Shown: positions 7,267-15,444, numbered from the stretch's first letter. The stretch is DNA of 30,697 nt from an uncultured Oscillibacter sp. (GCA_910585385.1 CAJUDV010000028.1:1-30697), one strand, 5' to 3'. A program made the numbers and translations. Notes: generated by a model not told the origin, from the letters alone.

Positions 7267-8313
7267 TTATTCCAGTGTGTTTTCAAAGGCGGTCCAAACT
7301 TCGCTGGAGACAACTTCCTTAATATCGTCGATCACAGGCGCCGTGGCCTCCTTAAACTGCGCGCGCTCCTGGTCGGTGAGGTCGATCACCTCCAGGCCAT
7401 GGTCCTGAATCAGCTGAATCTTCTCCGCATTGGAGGTCTCGGCGTACTCCTCGTTTCGGGCGAGACCCGCCTCGCACGCGGCGTCAAAAATCTCCCGCAG
7501 GTCATCGGGCAGGCTCTGGTAGAAATCATTATTCATGATCCACATGCCCACATAGCCCAGGTAATTGGTCCTGATGAAGAACTTCTGCTGCTCGTAGAAT
7601 TTCTGCGCGGTAAACAGCTCCAGGGGATTATCCTGCGCTTCAACAGTCCCCTGCTGCAAGGCGGTGTAGACCTCATTATAGGCCAGCGGCGTGGGGTTGG
7701 CGCCCAGCAGCTCCCATGTCTTCATCTGGAAATTGTTCTCCTGGGTGCGGATAACCAGGTTTTTGCAGTCCGCGGGCGTATGGATAGGCTTCTTCGCGGA
7801 GAGCTGACGGAAAGAACTGTGGGTCAGCATAACCAGCCTGAAACCGGCGGCCTCGTGCTCGGCGTTGAGGGCGGCCAGGAAGTCCTTATCATAAATTGTC
7901 TTCTCCATGGCAGCCTCGTCCGCCCACACAAACGGAACGTCAAACACGGCGGAGCTGGGGACGAAGTTGGTCTGTGTACCAGAGCTGGTGAGCAGCATCG
8001 TCAGGTTGCCCTCCAGAACCGCCTCCGTCATCTCACGGTTGGCTCCCAGCTGGCTGTTGGGATATACGCTGACGTTAAACCGGCCGTTGCCGTTCTCCTC
8101 CAAATACTCCTTGATGGCCAGCGCACACTGGTGCTGAGCCAGATCCTCAGCGGCCGCATGCCCAATGGTCACTGTGTACACCGTCTCGCTGCCGGAATTC
8201 GCGTTGTCGGTACGATTGGAATCTGTCTCAGATCCGGAGCCGCCGCCGCATGCCGCTAGAGCGCACATCAGCGCCAAAGCGAGAACCAGCGCCACTATTT
8301 TTTTGATTTTCAT
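7267..8313 (-). CDS. dctP: TRAP transporter solute-binding lipoprotein (DctP)
   Basis: A 348-residue extracytoplasmic binding protein that captures the substrate and delivers it to DctQM. It has a lipoprotein signal (MKIKKIVALVLALALMCALA, then lipobox Cys22) and a short Gly/Ser/Asp/Asn-rich tether. The DctP domain covers about 45-340, with R189 in NLVIRTQEN as the expected carboxylate-binding Arg, followed by the conserved LGANPTPLAYNEVYTALQQG. ATG 8313 has AAAGGAG 8 bases upstream. It is the first gene of the minus-strand operon, and its promoter carries one of three identical-type palindromes (8435-8453), so the IclR regulator encoded just upstream probably controls it. The ligand is inferred to be a monocarboxylic 2-hydroxyacid only from neighbours. 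Confidence 0.95.
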   Translation of the reverse strand: MKIKKIVALVLALALMCALAACGGGSGSETDSNRTDNANSGSETVYTVTIGHAAAEDLAQHQCALAIKEYLEENGNGRFNVSVYPNSQLGANREMTEAVLEGNLTMLLTSSGTQTNFVPSSAVFDVPFVWADEAAMEKTIYDKDFLAALNAEHEAAGFRLVMLTHSSFRQLSAKKPIHTPADCKNLVIRTQENNFQMKTWELLGANPTPLAYNEVYTALQQGTVEAQDNPLELFTAQKFYEQQKFFIRTNYLGYVGMWIMNNDFYQSLPDDLREIFDAACEAGLARNEEYAETSNAEKIQLIQDHGLEVIDLTDQERAQFKEATAPVIDDIKEVVSSEVWTAFENTLE

Positions 8314-8434
8314 CTCTTTTTCTCCTTTAGATAAATTTTAGATCAACAGCCCGTGCTGGAAATCCCCGATCTTCCGCTGGGATGCCGTGCCCGTGTGATT
8401 TTCCACATGACCCCCTTCGCCTGTGGTTTCATTT

Positions 8435-8453
8435 AATAAAACTTAATTTTATT
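8435..8453. promoter_or_regulatory. IclR-type operator O1 (dctP promoter)
   Basis: AATAAAACTTAATTTTATT has perfect 7-bp arms around a 5-base centre. It covers roughly the transcription start of the dctP promoter, a repressor position. The same sequence recurs at 10012-10030 and, with both end bases changed symmetrically, at 9765-9783. Its length and A/T-rich arms resemble KdgR boxes of the IclR family. Confidence 0.75.
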
Positions 8454-8463
8454 TTATGAACTA

Positions 8464-8492
8464 ATGGTAACAGACTCCACAACGTCTGTCAA
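8464..8492 (-). promoter_or_regulatory. Promoter of dctPQM
   Basis: On the minus strand there is TTGACA (8492-8487), a 17-base spacer and TACCAT (8469-8464). The operator O1 begins 11 bases downstream of the -10 element. Confidence 0.75.
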
Positions 8493-8600
8493 CAGCAAAA
8501 GTTAAAATCAGTAAAACTGCTATGCTCATATTCTGCTTTTTTAGTGAAAACATCCAGTGTGGGATATTTCGCGTTTTTCCATCCAGGGGCCCCCTCTGTA

Positions 8601-8634
8601 AATAAAGACCGCCTCCCTGCACAGGGCGGCGGTC
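8601..8634 (-). terminator. iclR terminator
   Basis: GACCGCC and GGCGGTC (8607-8613, 8628-8634) pair, with an inner CCCT/AGGG stem. On the minus strand the hairpin is followed by TTTATTTAC, 32 bases after the iclR stop codon. Confidence 0.7.
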
Positions 8635-8665
8635 CGCTTCACGCATTCAGTTTTCCGGCTATTCC

Positions 8666-9451
8666 TCAGTAGCAGCCGCCATATCCCCACTCTCGGGAGA
8701 TCTTGGCCCCTACCGCGCGGATCTTTTCCAGATTTTCCTCAAAATGCTCGTTCCACAGCTCATCCATGGGACCGCAGATGCTGATGCCCGCGCCGATCCT
8801 TCCCTCCCTGTTATAGAGAGGGACGCAGATGCTCCCCACCGTCTCCTCGTTTTCTCCGAGATTCCCGGAATAGCCATCCTTTCTCGCCTGTATAATCAAG
8901 TCAAGAATCATCTTACGGTCTGTGATGGTCTGGGGCGTAATTTTTCGAAGCTGTACCCGGTCCAGATAGGCCTCCACCTCGCTGTCGCTCTCCTGGGACA
9001 ACAGCAGACGGCCAATGCCAGTGGAATACAGCTCCCGGTAATTCTCCGCCGCCATCAGCTGTGTCCACAGCGGAACATCCTGTGGAAACAGCTTCTCCAG
9101 CATGATCAGGTAGTCGCCCTCCCGAACACCCAGGTAAGCGATGAGCCGCTGCTCATCGCACAGCCTCTGCAAATACTTTTTTGTGATCTTCCGGATGTCC
9201 AGGGAATCGTATTTCAGCTGTCCCAGCTGATAAATCGCGATTCCAAGGCTGTACTTTTTTGTCGCCGCGTCATAGCTGACAAATTCCTCGTTCTCCAAAG
9301 TATACAGCAGCCGCAGCGCGGTGCTCTTTCCAATTCCGGAGCGCACGCTGAGCTGCGAGAGCGTCAGCTCCCGGTGGTGCGCGTCAAAGCACTTCAGCAT
9401 ACCAATCGCTTTTTTTACCGTGCTAACTGTATAGTCCCTACTCTTTTCCAT
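8666..9451 (-). CDS. IclR-family transcriptional regulator
   Basis: A 261-residue regulator with an N-terminal winged helix-turn-helix (about 8-68: AIGMLKCFDAHHRELTLSQLS, then GIGKSTALRLLYTLE) and a C-terminal IclR effector-binding domain (about 80-255; GVREGDYLIMLEK, STGIGRLLL, GSICVPLYNREGRIGAGISICGP). IclR proteins bind small organic acids and act as repressors or activators of nearby catabolic genes. ATG 9451 is chosen with AGG 7 bases upstream; GTG 9457 would sit on the ribosome site. It lies between the transporter operon and the divergent dehydrogenase-PFOR operon, with matching palindromes on both sides. Its own promoter at 9557-9585 lacks this palindrome, so autoregulation is not indicated. 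Confidence 0.92.
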   Translation of the reverse strand: MEKSRDYTVSTVKKAIGMLKCFDAHHRELTLSQLSVRSGIGKSTALRLLYTLENEEFVSYDAATKKYSLGIAIYQLGQLKYDSLDIRKITKKYLQRLCDEQRLIAYLGVREGDYLIMLEKLFPQDVPLWTQLMAAENYRELYSTGIGRLLLSQESDSEVEAYLDRVQLRKITPQTITDRKMILDLIIQARKDGYSGNLGENEETVGSICVPLYNREGRIGAGISICGPMDELWNEHFEENLEKIRAVGAKISREWGYGGCY

Positions 9452-9556
9452 GTACACACCTGTCCTGTCAATATTTTACAGCCGCTCGTTTTGTTCGGAA
9501 CTTCCGCGCAAAACACGCAAAAGTAGGATGCCTGCTTTTACCATTTTTGTAAGAAT

Positions 9557-9585
9557 ACTATATCTTGAATTTACATTCTTGTCAA
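9557..9585 (-). promoter_or_regulatory. Promoter of iclR
   Basis: On the minus strand there is TTGACA (9585-9580), a 17-base spacer and TATAGT (9562-9557), 11 of 12 consensus positions, about 105 bases before the iclR start. Confidence 0.8.
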
Positions 9586-9729
9586 ATGGGACCGTATAAA
9601 AACCAGTTTACTTCTCAATGCGGCGTTTTCGTCTCAAAAGGAACTCCCCCATTTTTTACCAGAAAATTGACCACTTTGCTAAAAAAGAGGAAAAAAATCA
9701 TTGATTTTTACCGACTTTTTTCTGCCGTA

Positions 9730-9758
9730 TTGACAAGCGTCCGTATTTGTTGTATTGT
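9730..9758 (+). promoter_or_regulatory. Distal promoter P1 of the dehydrogenase-PFOR operon
   Basis: TTGACA (9730-9735), a 17-base spacer and TATTGT (9753-9758). The operator palindrome begins 7 bases after the -10 element, the same layout as at dctP. The transcript would have a leader of about 310 bases. Confidence 0.75.
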
Positions 9759-9764
9759 TTAAGT

Positions 9765-9783
9765 TATAAAACTTAATTTTATA
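9765..9783. promoter_or_regulatory. IclR-type operator O2
   Basis: TATAAAACTTAATTTTATA differs from O1 and O3 only at the two outer bases, and these change symmetrically so that the palindrome is kept. It overlaps the expected start point of P1. Confidence 0.75.
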
Positions 9784-9971
9784 TAATAAAACATTTTTCA
9801 AAATCCGTATTTCACCCCTTCCCCCAGTCATCCCCTTATTCTTCCACAGACCCCAACCTAGCATCTCTCCCGGGCGGCGCGGCTCCGCATCCACCCCCTT
9901 ATCCGCAATGCCCCGCCTCCGCCGCAATCTCACACGATAAAAAGCGGCGTTCACCACATCAGTTTCAGATT

Positions 9972-10000
9972 TTGACATAGCGCTATCCGTCTGTTTTCTT
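9972..10000 (+). promoter_or_regulatory. Proximal promoter P2 of the dehydrogenase-PFOR operon
   Basis: TTGACA (9972-9977) has a poor -10 (TTTCTT, 9995-10000) at 17 bases. Its distance to operator O3 (40 bases from the start of the -35) matches that at dctP (39 bases), which argues for a real but weak or activator-dependent promoter. Confidence 0.5.
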
Positions 10001-10011
10001 TTTACGCAATA

Positions 10012-10030
10012 AATAAAACTTAATTTTATT
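10012..10030. promoter_or_regulatory. IclR-type operator O3
   Basis: AATAAAACTTAATTTTATT is an exact copy of O1, located 48 bases before the dehydrogenase start codon. The exact 19-base match across 1.6 kb in a GC-rich genome cannot plausibly be chance. Confidence 0.78.
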
Positions 10031-10077
10031 ATTTAAAACTCCAAACATACGATACATGAAAGGACGGAAATTCTGCG

Positions 10078-11055
10078 ATGGCCTTTAAAGTAGTTGTCAC
10101 CGATTATCTGTTCGACACCCTGGAGCCCTTTTTAAAAGAGCTGGAGGGACTGGACGTCGACATTGCCATTCACCAGGAGCGGGAGCCGGAGAAGATCATT
10201 CCTCTGGTACGGGACGCGGATGTGGTCTTTGTGCACCATGCCAACATCAACGCCCAGGTAATTCAGGCCATGGAACACTGCAAAATGATTACCCGCCCGG
10301 CCATCGGCTTTGACAATATCGACGTGGACGCCGCCACGCAAAAGGGGATCTATGTCACCAACATCCCGGAGTATGGCGCGCAGCACGATGTGTCCAACCA
10401 TGTCATCCTGCTGATGCTGGCCTGTGTAAAGAAGCTGTGGACGCTTGCCAGCGACGTGAAGCGGGGCGGCTGGGACATCAATATCGCCAAACCCATTCGC
10501 CGCTTGACCGGTCAGACCCTGGGACTATGCGGTTTTGGCCGCATCCCCAAACGGATCGCAGCCAAGGCTCAGGCGCTGGAGATGAACGTGGTCGCTTACG
10601 ACCCCTATATGAGCGCCGAAGCCATCGGTGAATTCGGCGTGAAAAAGGTGGACTTTGACACGCTCTGCGCCGTAAGCGACGTAATTTCCATTACCCTGCC
10701 CCTGAATCAGGAGACCAAATACCTCTTTGATGAGAAGGCATTTCAGAAAATGAAGAAAACCGCCTATATCATCAATACCGCCCGGGGCGCCGTCATTAAG
10801 GAGCGCGATCTGATCAAGGCCCTGGAGGCTGGGGAAATCGCCGGCGCCGGCCTGGATGTGCTGGAGAACGAGCGCCCTGATCCGGACCACCCCTTCCGCA
10901 GGATGGACAACGTCATCGTCACCCCCCACAGCGCCTGGTTCTCCGAGGATTCCAAGCACTCTCTCCTGGGACAGTGCGGCCAGCAGGCCGCCCAGGTGTT
11001 CCGCGCCGGAGCGCCCACGCATTCCGTCAACGCCCCTGCGAAAGCGGCAGATTAA
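10078..11055 (+). CDS. D-2-hydroxyacid dehydrogenase (NAD-dependent, CtBP-like)
   Basis: A 325-residue cytosolic enzyme that oxidises a D-2-hydroxyacid to the 2-oxoacid, or the reverse. The catalytic residues are R236 (NTARGAVI), E265 (DVLENERP) and H284 (TPHSAW). D175 at the end of the second Rossmann strand (VVAYDPY) points to NAD rather than NADP. The nucleotide loop reads GFGRIP (152-157), so the last Gly of GxGxxG is Pro, which is odd. ATG 10078 has AGGACGG at rather long spacing. It is the first gene of the plus-strand operon, 17 bases before PFOR. With a LarA-like epimerase in the same regulon it probably oxidises the D-isomer after epimerisation. The exact substrate is unknown. Confidence 0.88.
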   Translation: MAFKVVVTDYLFDTLEPFLKELEGLDVDIAIHQEREPEKIIPLVRDADVVFVHHANINAQVIQAMEHCKMITRPAIGFDNIDVDAATQKGIYVTNIPEYGAQHDVSNHVILLMLACVKKLWTLASDVKRGGWDINIAKPIRRLTGQTLGLCGFGRIPKRIAAKAQALEMNVVAYDPYMSAEAIGEFGVKKVDFDTLCAVSDVISITLPLNQETKYLFDEKAFQKMKKTAYIINTARGAVIKERDLIKALEAGEIAGAGLDVLENERPDPDHPFRRMDNVIVTPHSAWFSEDSKHSLLGQCGQQAAQVFRAGAPTHSVNAPAKAAD

Positions 11056-11072
11056 ATTTGGAGGCTTCAAGC

Positions 11073-14000
11073 ATGAACAAGAAAAAATACGCCGTGATGG
11101 ACGGCAATACCGCTGTGGCCCATGTCTCCTACGCGTTTACGGAGGTGGCCGCCATCTACCCCATCACACCGTCCTCCGTCATGGCGGAAAAAGTGGACGA
11201 GTGGTCCAGCAAGGGAAAAAAGAACGTGTTCGGCAACCCGGTGGACGTGATTGAAATGCAGTCTGAGGCGGGCGCCGCCGGCACCTGCCACGGTTCCCTT
11301 CAGGCGGGCGCGCTGACCACCACCTATACCGCCTCCCAGGGACTGATGCTGATGATCCCCGGCATGTACGCCATGGGCGGCCAGTTTCTCCCCGGCGTCA
11401 TCCATGTGGCGGCCCGTGCGGTGGGCACCCACGCCGCCACCATCTTCGGCGACCACACCGACATTATGACCTGCCGTACTACCGGCTATGCCATGCTGAT
11501 GTCCTCCTCCCCCCAGGAGGCCATGGACCTGGGCGCGGTGGCCCATCTGTCCGCCATCAGCGGCCGGTACGCGTTTATGCACTGCTTCGACGGTTTCCGC
11601 ACCTCCCACGAAATGCAGCGCATTGAAGAGCTGGATTACAGCGATTTGAAAAGGCTGATCGACTATGACGCGCTGAACGCGTTCAGAAAGCAGGCGTTGA
11701 ACCCTGAGCATCCCTCTACCCGCGGCACCACCATGAACCCGGATGTCTTTTTCCAGTGCCGCGAGGGCGCCAATGAGCGCAGCGCCGCCATCCCCGGCAA
11801 AGTTCAGCACTATATGGACGAGATCAACCAGCTCACCGGCCGGAACTATAACCTCTTTAATTACCACGGCGTGGAGGACGCGGAGGAAGTCATTGTCATC
11901 ATGTGCTCCGGCGCGGAGACCGTGCGGGAGACGGTGGACTATCTCAATGCCCACGGCCGCAAAGTCGGCATGGTCCAGGTTCATCTGTTCCGCCCCTTCT
12001 CCGTAAAGCACTTCGCCGACGCCATCCCCGCCACCTGCAAGCGGATCGCCGTACTGGACCGCTCCAAGGAGGTCGGATCTGTGGGCGAGCCCCTCTATCT
12101 GGACGTGTGCAGCGCCCTGCGGCAGGCCGGCCGCACCGGCATTGACGTGGTGGGCGGCCGGTATGGTCTGGCGTCCAAAGACACCACCCCCGGACAGATC
12201 GTCGCCGTATACGACAATCTCTCCGCGCCCCAGCCCAAAAACAGCTTTACCATCGGCATCACCGACGACGTAACCCACACCTCCCTGACATACCGGGAGC
12301 TGCCGCTGGACGACCCAGACCGGACCTCCTGCAAAATCTGGGGCCTGGGCGGCGACGGCACGGTGGGCGCCAACAAGAACGCCATTACCACCATCGGCCT
12401 GACCGCCGGCAAATACGCCCAGGCGTATTTCTCCTACGACTCCATGAAGTCCGGCGGCCTGACGCAAAGCCACCTGCGCTTTGGCAGCAAGCCGATCCAC
12501 TCCACATACCTGGTGTCCGCGGCGGACTTTGTGGCAGTCCACGCCCCCACCTACGTGGACAAATACGATACCACCGAGGATCTGAAAGACGGCGGCACGT
12601 ATCTGCTCAACTGTCCCTGGACCCCGGAGGAGCTGGAGAGCCGTCTGCCCGCCAAGATGAAGCGTGACCTCTGCCGCAAGCACGCCAAGTTCTATGTGAT
12701 GGACGCCACCGGGCTTGCGGAGGAGGTCGGCCTCGGAAAGCACAGCAACAACGTGCTCCAGGCGGCTTTCTTCAAACTGACCGGCGTCATCCCCATTGAT
12801 CTGGCTGTGGAGGAGATGAAAAAGGCCAATTACAACACCTATTTCAAAAAAGCCGGCCAGGAAGTGGTGGACAGAAACGACCGGGCGGTGGATGCCGGCC
12901 TGTCCAGCATGACGAGAGTGGAAATCCCCGCCGCCTGGGCCAACGCGCAGGACGCGCCCGGTTCCGCTCCTAAGGGAACCCCCTTTGTCCAGGAGATTGT
13001 CATTCCCATGGACCGCCAGCAGGGCGACAAGCTGCCCATCTCCGTTTTAAAAAAGCACGGCGTACTGGACGGCACCTGGGAAAACGGCACCTCCGCCTAT
13101 TCCAAGCGCGGCGTCGCCATCAAGGTTCCCAAATGGAACGGCGCCGCCTGTATTCAGTGCAACCGATGCTCCATGGCCTGTCCTCACGCGGCCATCCGGC
13201 CCGTCCTGCTGACGGAGGCGGAAAAGACCGGCGCCCCCGCCTCCTTTGCCACCGTTCCCGCCAAGGGTTCCGGCCTCCAGGAGTATGCATTCCGGATGCA
13301 GGTGTCCCCCTATGACTGCCTGGGCTGTGGCGTATGTCTGACCGCCTGCCCCGCCGAGGGCGCTTTGACGCTGGTTCCCTTTGAGGAGGAAAAGGCGCAG
13401 CAGGCCAACTTTGACACCTATGTCATGGACGAGATGTTCCTAAAAAAGGAGGCCGCCGGAGACAGGGATGTAAAGTCCTCACAGTTCGCAAAACCCTACT
13501 TCCAATTCTCCGCGGCCTGCGCCGGCTGTGCCGAGACCACGTACATCAAGCTCATCAGCCAGCTGTTCGGAGACCGAATGTACATCGCCAATGCCGCCGG
13601 CTGCTCCTCCGCTTACGGCGCGGCCATGCCCATCACGCCGTACTGCTGCGACTCCAGGGGACACGGCCCCGCCTGGCAGCTGTCCCTGTTTGAGGACAAC
13701 GCCGAATTTGCCTACGGCTTTTTCCACGCCCAGGACACCATCCGAAAGGAGATCATCACCCACCTCCAGTCGCTGAAAGCGCAGAACGTCCAGACAGAGG
13801 CCATTGACAACTACCTCGCGAACTGGGAGGACGGCGCTCAATCCCGCCAGGTCAGCGACAGCCTCATCTCCGCGCTGGAGGAGGTCTCCCAGTTGGAGGA
13901 GGCCGCGTTTGTCCTGCAAAACCGGGAATATCTGGCCAAGAAGTCCATCTGGGCCTTCGGCGGCGACGGTTGGGCGTACGACATCGGTTTTGGCGGCGTG

Positions 14001-14591
14001 GACCACGTTCTGGCCCAAAATCGGGATATTAATATGCTGGTTCTGGATACCGAGGTGTATTCCAACACCGGCGGCCAGTCCTCCAAGTCCACCCCCACCG
14101 CCGCCATCGCGAAATTTGCCGCCGGCGGCAAGGTGGTGAAGAAAAAGGATCTGGGAGCCATGCTGATGAGCTACGGCTACATCTATGTGGCCCAGGTAGC
14201 CATGGGCTACAACCAGGCCCAGACCCTGAAAGCCATTCGGGAGGCGGAGGCCTACCCCGGCCCCGCCATCGTAATCGCCTATTGCCCCTGTCTGGAGCAC
14301 GGCATCAAGGCGGGCATGGGCTGCACGCAGGATGAGATGAAAAAAGCGGTGGAGTGCGGCTATTGGCACCTGTACCGCTATGACCCCCGCCGGACCGCCG
14401 AGGGGAAAAATCCCTTCCAGCTGGATTCTCCTGAGCCTGACAGCGGCAAGATGCTGGACTATCTCAAGGGCGAAAACCGCTACGCCTCTCTGGCCAATAT
14501 CTTCCCGGGCAAGGCGGACGCCCTGTACGAGAAAACCATTCTGGAGGCCAAAGAACGCTATAACAAGTACAGGAAGATGGCGGAGGGCTGA
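11073..14591 (+). CDS. nifJ: Pyruvate:ferredoxin (flavodoxin) oxidoreductase
   Basis: A 1172-residue single-chain enzyme converting pyruvate (or a related 2-oxoacid) and CoA to acyl-CoA and CO2, reducing ferredoxin. The order is the usual one: N-terminal pyrimidine-binding domain (VSYAFTEVAAIYPITPSSVM), domain II, the gamma-type domain (LGGDGTVGANKNAI), a ferredoxin domain with C693 in CIQCNRCSMACP and then CLGCGVCLTACP, proximal-cluster Cys C816/C819 (CAGCAETTY) with later GCSSAYGA and YCPCLEHG, and the thiamine diphosphate motif GGDGWAYDIGFGG near 963. ATG 11073 has GGAGG 9 bases upstream, 17 bases after the dehydrogenase stop. Full-length and intact. Its place in an IclR regulon suggests a dedicated, inducible copy rather than the housekeeping PFOR. 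Confidence 0.95.
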   Translation: MNKKKYAVMDGNTAVAHVSYAFTEVAAIYPITPSSVMAEKVDEWSSKGKKNVFGNPVDVIEMQSEAGAAGTCHGSLQAGALTTTYTASQGLMLMIPGMYAMGGQFLPGVIHVAARAVGTHAATIFGDHTDIMTCRTTGYAMLMSSSPQEAMDLGAVAHLSAISGRYAFMHCFDGFRTSHEMQRIEELDYSDLKRLIDYDALNAFRKQALNPEHPSTRGTTMNPDVFFQCREGANERSAAIPGKVQHYMDEINQLTGRNYNLFNYHGVEDAEEVIVIMCSGAETVRETVDYLNAHGRKVGMVQVHLFRPFSVKHFADAIPATCKRIAVLDRSKEVGSVGEPLYLDVCSALRQAGRTGIDVVGGRYGLASKDTTPGQIVAVYDNLSAPQPKNSFTIGITDDVTHTSLTYRELPLDDPDRTSCKIWGLGGDGTVGANKNAITTIGLTAGKYAQAYFSYDSMKSGGLTQSHLRFGSKPIHSTYLVSAADFVAVHAPTYVDKYDTTEDLKDGGTYLLNCPWTPEELESRLPAKMKRDLCRKHAKFYVMDATGLAEEVGLGKHSNNVLQAAFFKLTGVIPIDLAVEEMKKANYNTYFKKAGQEVVDRNDRAVDAGLSSMTRVEIPAAWANAQDAPGSAPKGTPFVQEIVIPMDRQQGDKLPISVLKKHGVLDGTWENGTSAYSKRGVAIKVPKWNGAACIQCNRCSMACPHAAIRPVLLTEAEKTGAPASFATVPAKGSGLQEYAFRMQVSPYDCLGCGVCLTACPAEGALTLVPFEEEKAQQANFDTYVMDEMFLKKEAAGDRDVKSSQFAKPYFQFSAACAGCAETTYIKLISQLFGDRMYIANAAGCSSAYGAAMPITPYCCDSRGHGPAWQLSLFEDNAEFAYGFFHAQDTIRKEIITHLQSLKAQNVQTEAIDNYLANWEDGAQSRQVSDSLISALEEVSQLEEAAFVLQNREYLAKKSIWAFGGDGWAYDIGFGGVDHVLAQNRDINMLVLDTEVYSNTGGQSSKSTPTAAIAKFAAGGKVVKKKDLGAMLMSYGYIYVAQVAMGYNQAQTLKAIREAEAYPGPAIVIAYCPCLEHGIKAGMGCTQDEMKKAVECGYWHLYRYDPRRTAEGKNPFQLDSPEPDSGKMLDYLKGENRYASLANIFPGKADALYEKTILEAKERYNKYRKMAEG

Positions 14592-14607
14592 TCTGTCCTT
14601 CACCGGG

Positions 14608-14636
14608 GGAGCCGCATATAAAACTTGCGCGGCTCC
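14608..14636 (+). repeat. Intercistronic hairpin PFOR/DUF169
   Basis: GGAGCCGC and GCGGCTCC form a perfect 8-bp stem with a 13-base loop, 17 bases after the PFOR stop. There is no T-run, so it is more likely an mRNA-stabilising or processing structure than a terminator. Confidence 0.5.
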
Positions 14637-14682
14637 TCCTCAAAAAGAAAAAGCTGCGCTTGGCAGCAGGAGGTACAACGGC

Positions 14683-15444
14683 ATGGAAACCAATAACTGG
14701 AATGATATTTCCGCGAAACTGACTAAATATCTGCATCTGATGTACACCCCTGTGGGTATGAAATGGGTTCGCACAGAGGAGGAACTCCAGGCCATTCCCA
14801 AGGCCCGCATCCACAAAAACCATTACGCGCCCTGTATTGTTGTGGGGCAGGCACTTCAATTTGGATGGACCTCCGTCTGCAAGGCGGAAAACGTCCACAA
14901 CAATTACTGCCGGGGCGTCCACGGCCTGACGGAGCGGGACAGCTCCTGGCACACCGGCGAGGTCTTTCAGGGCGTGTGGTATGGCAACTGTGATGCCGCC
15001 CGCGGCCATCATGCCGCCATGAACTGCGTCCCCGCCGAATATGTGGCGGTAGTGGCCTCTCCCATCACTTCCGGCCGGATTGAACCTGACGTGGTGGTGT
15101 TTTACATCAGCTCCTCCCAGGCGTTTTTGCTTCTGGCCGCCTATCAATACGACCAGTACGAGAAGCTGGACTTCACCTTTACCGGGGAATCCACCTGCTC
15201 CGATTCCTGGACACGGACATTCCTGACCGGCAAGCCCTCTCTGGCGCTGCCCTGCTTTGCCGACCGCAAGTTCAGCGGCATCGGCGAGTGGGAGGTTCGT
15301 CTCTCCGTCAGCCCCGCCCATCTGCCCCGCATTCTGGACGGGCTCGAGAAGCTGCATGAAAACGGCCTGCGTCATCCCATCGCCCCCTCCAGTCTAACCA
15401 CCGATATGCTGGATGGCCTGCCCGCGTCCTATCTGAAATACTGA
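14683..15444 (+). CDS. DUF169 family protein
   Basis: A 253-residue protein of the DUF169 family (COG2043), whose biochemical function I do not know. Typical features are an N-terminal YTPVGMKW segment, YAPCIVVGQALQFGWTSVCKAENVHNNYCRGVHGL with several Cys, a central EYVAVVASPITSGRIEPDVVVFYISSSQAFLLL, then CSDSWTRTFLTGKPSLALPCFADRKF. Cys residues are frequent, suggesting metal or Fe-S binding, but no canonical motif is present. ATG 14683 has AGGAGG 10 bases upstream. It is the last gene of the dehydrogenase-PFOR operon, so a role linked to the 2-hydroxyacid or 2-oxoacid step is inferred from position only. Confidence 0.82.
   Translation: METNNWNDISAKLTKYLHLMYTPVGMKWVRTEEELQAIPKARIHKNHYAPCIVVGQALQFGWTSVCKAENVHNNYCRGVHGLTERDSSWHTGEVFQGVWYGNCDAARGHHAAMNCVPAEYVAVVASPITSGRIEPDVVVFYISSSQAFLLLAAYQYDQYEKLDFTFTGESTCSDSWTRTFLTGKPSLALPCFADRKFSGIGEWEVRLSVSPAHLPRILDGLEKLHENGLRHPIAPSSLTTDMLDGLPASYLKY

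Larger units (their letters stand above)
8314..8665. other. Intergenic region dctP-iclR
   Basis: This 352-base stretch has no gene. It holds the iclR terminator (8601-8634), a sigma-A type promoter reading leftwards into dctP (8464-8492) and the operator palindrome (8435-8453). The dctP leader is therefore about 145 bases long; beyond the operator I see no riboswitch-like fold in it. Confidence 0.7.
9452..10077. other. Regulatory region between iclR and the dehydrogenase
   Basis: A 626-base AT-rich stretch without a gene that I can support. It contains the leftward iclR promoter (9557-9585), a rightward promoter with operator (9730-9783) and a second rightward promoter-like site with operator (9972-10030). 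The pyrimidine-rich stretch 9810-9960 between the two rightward sites holds nothing recognisable. Confidence 0.7.

Noticed and set aside
9800..9978. Open frame on the minus strand in the iclR-dehydrogenase gap (99 codons)
   Set aside because: It overlaps the P1 promoter and operator, has no ribosome site and shows no recognisable protein features.
11067..12743. Long minus-strand open frame (558 codons) opposite the PFOR gene
   Set aside because: The plus strand encodes an intact, motif-rich PFOR. The antisense frame is a by-product of GC-rich third codon positions, has Gly/His/Val-rich nonsense composition and no ribosome site.
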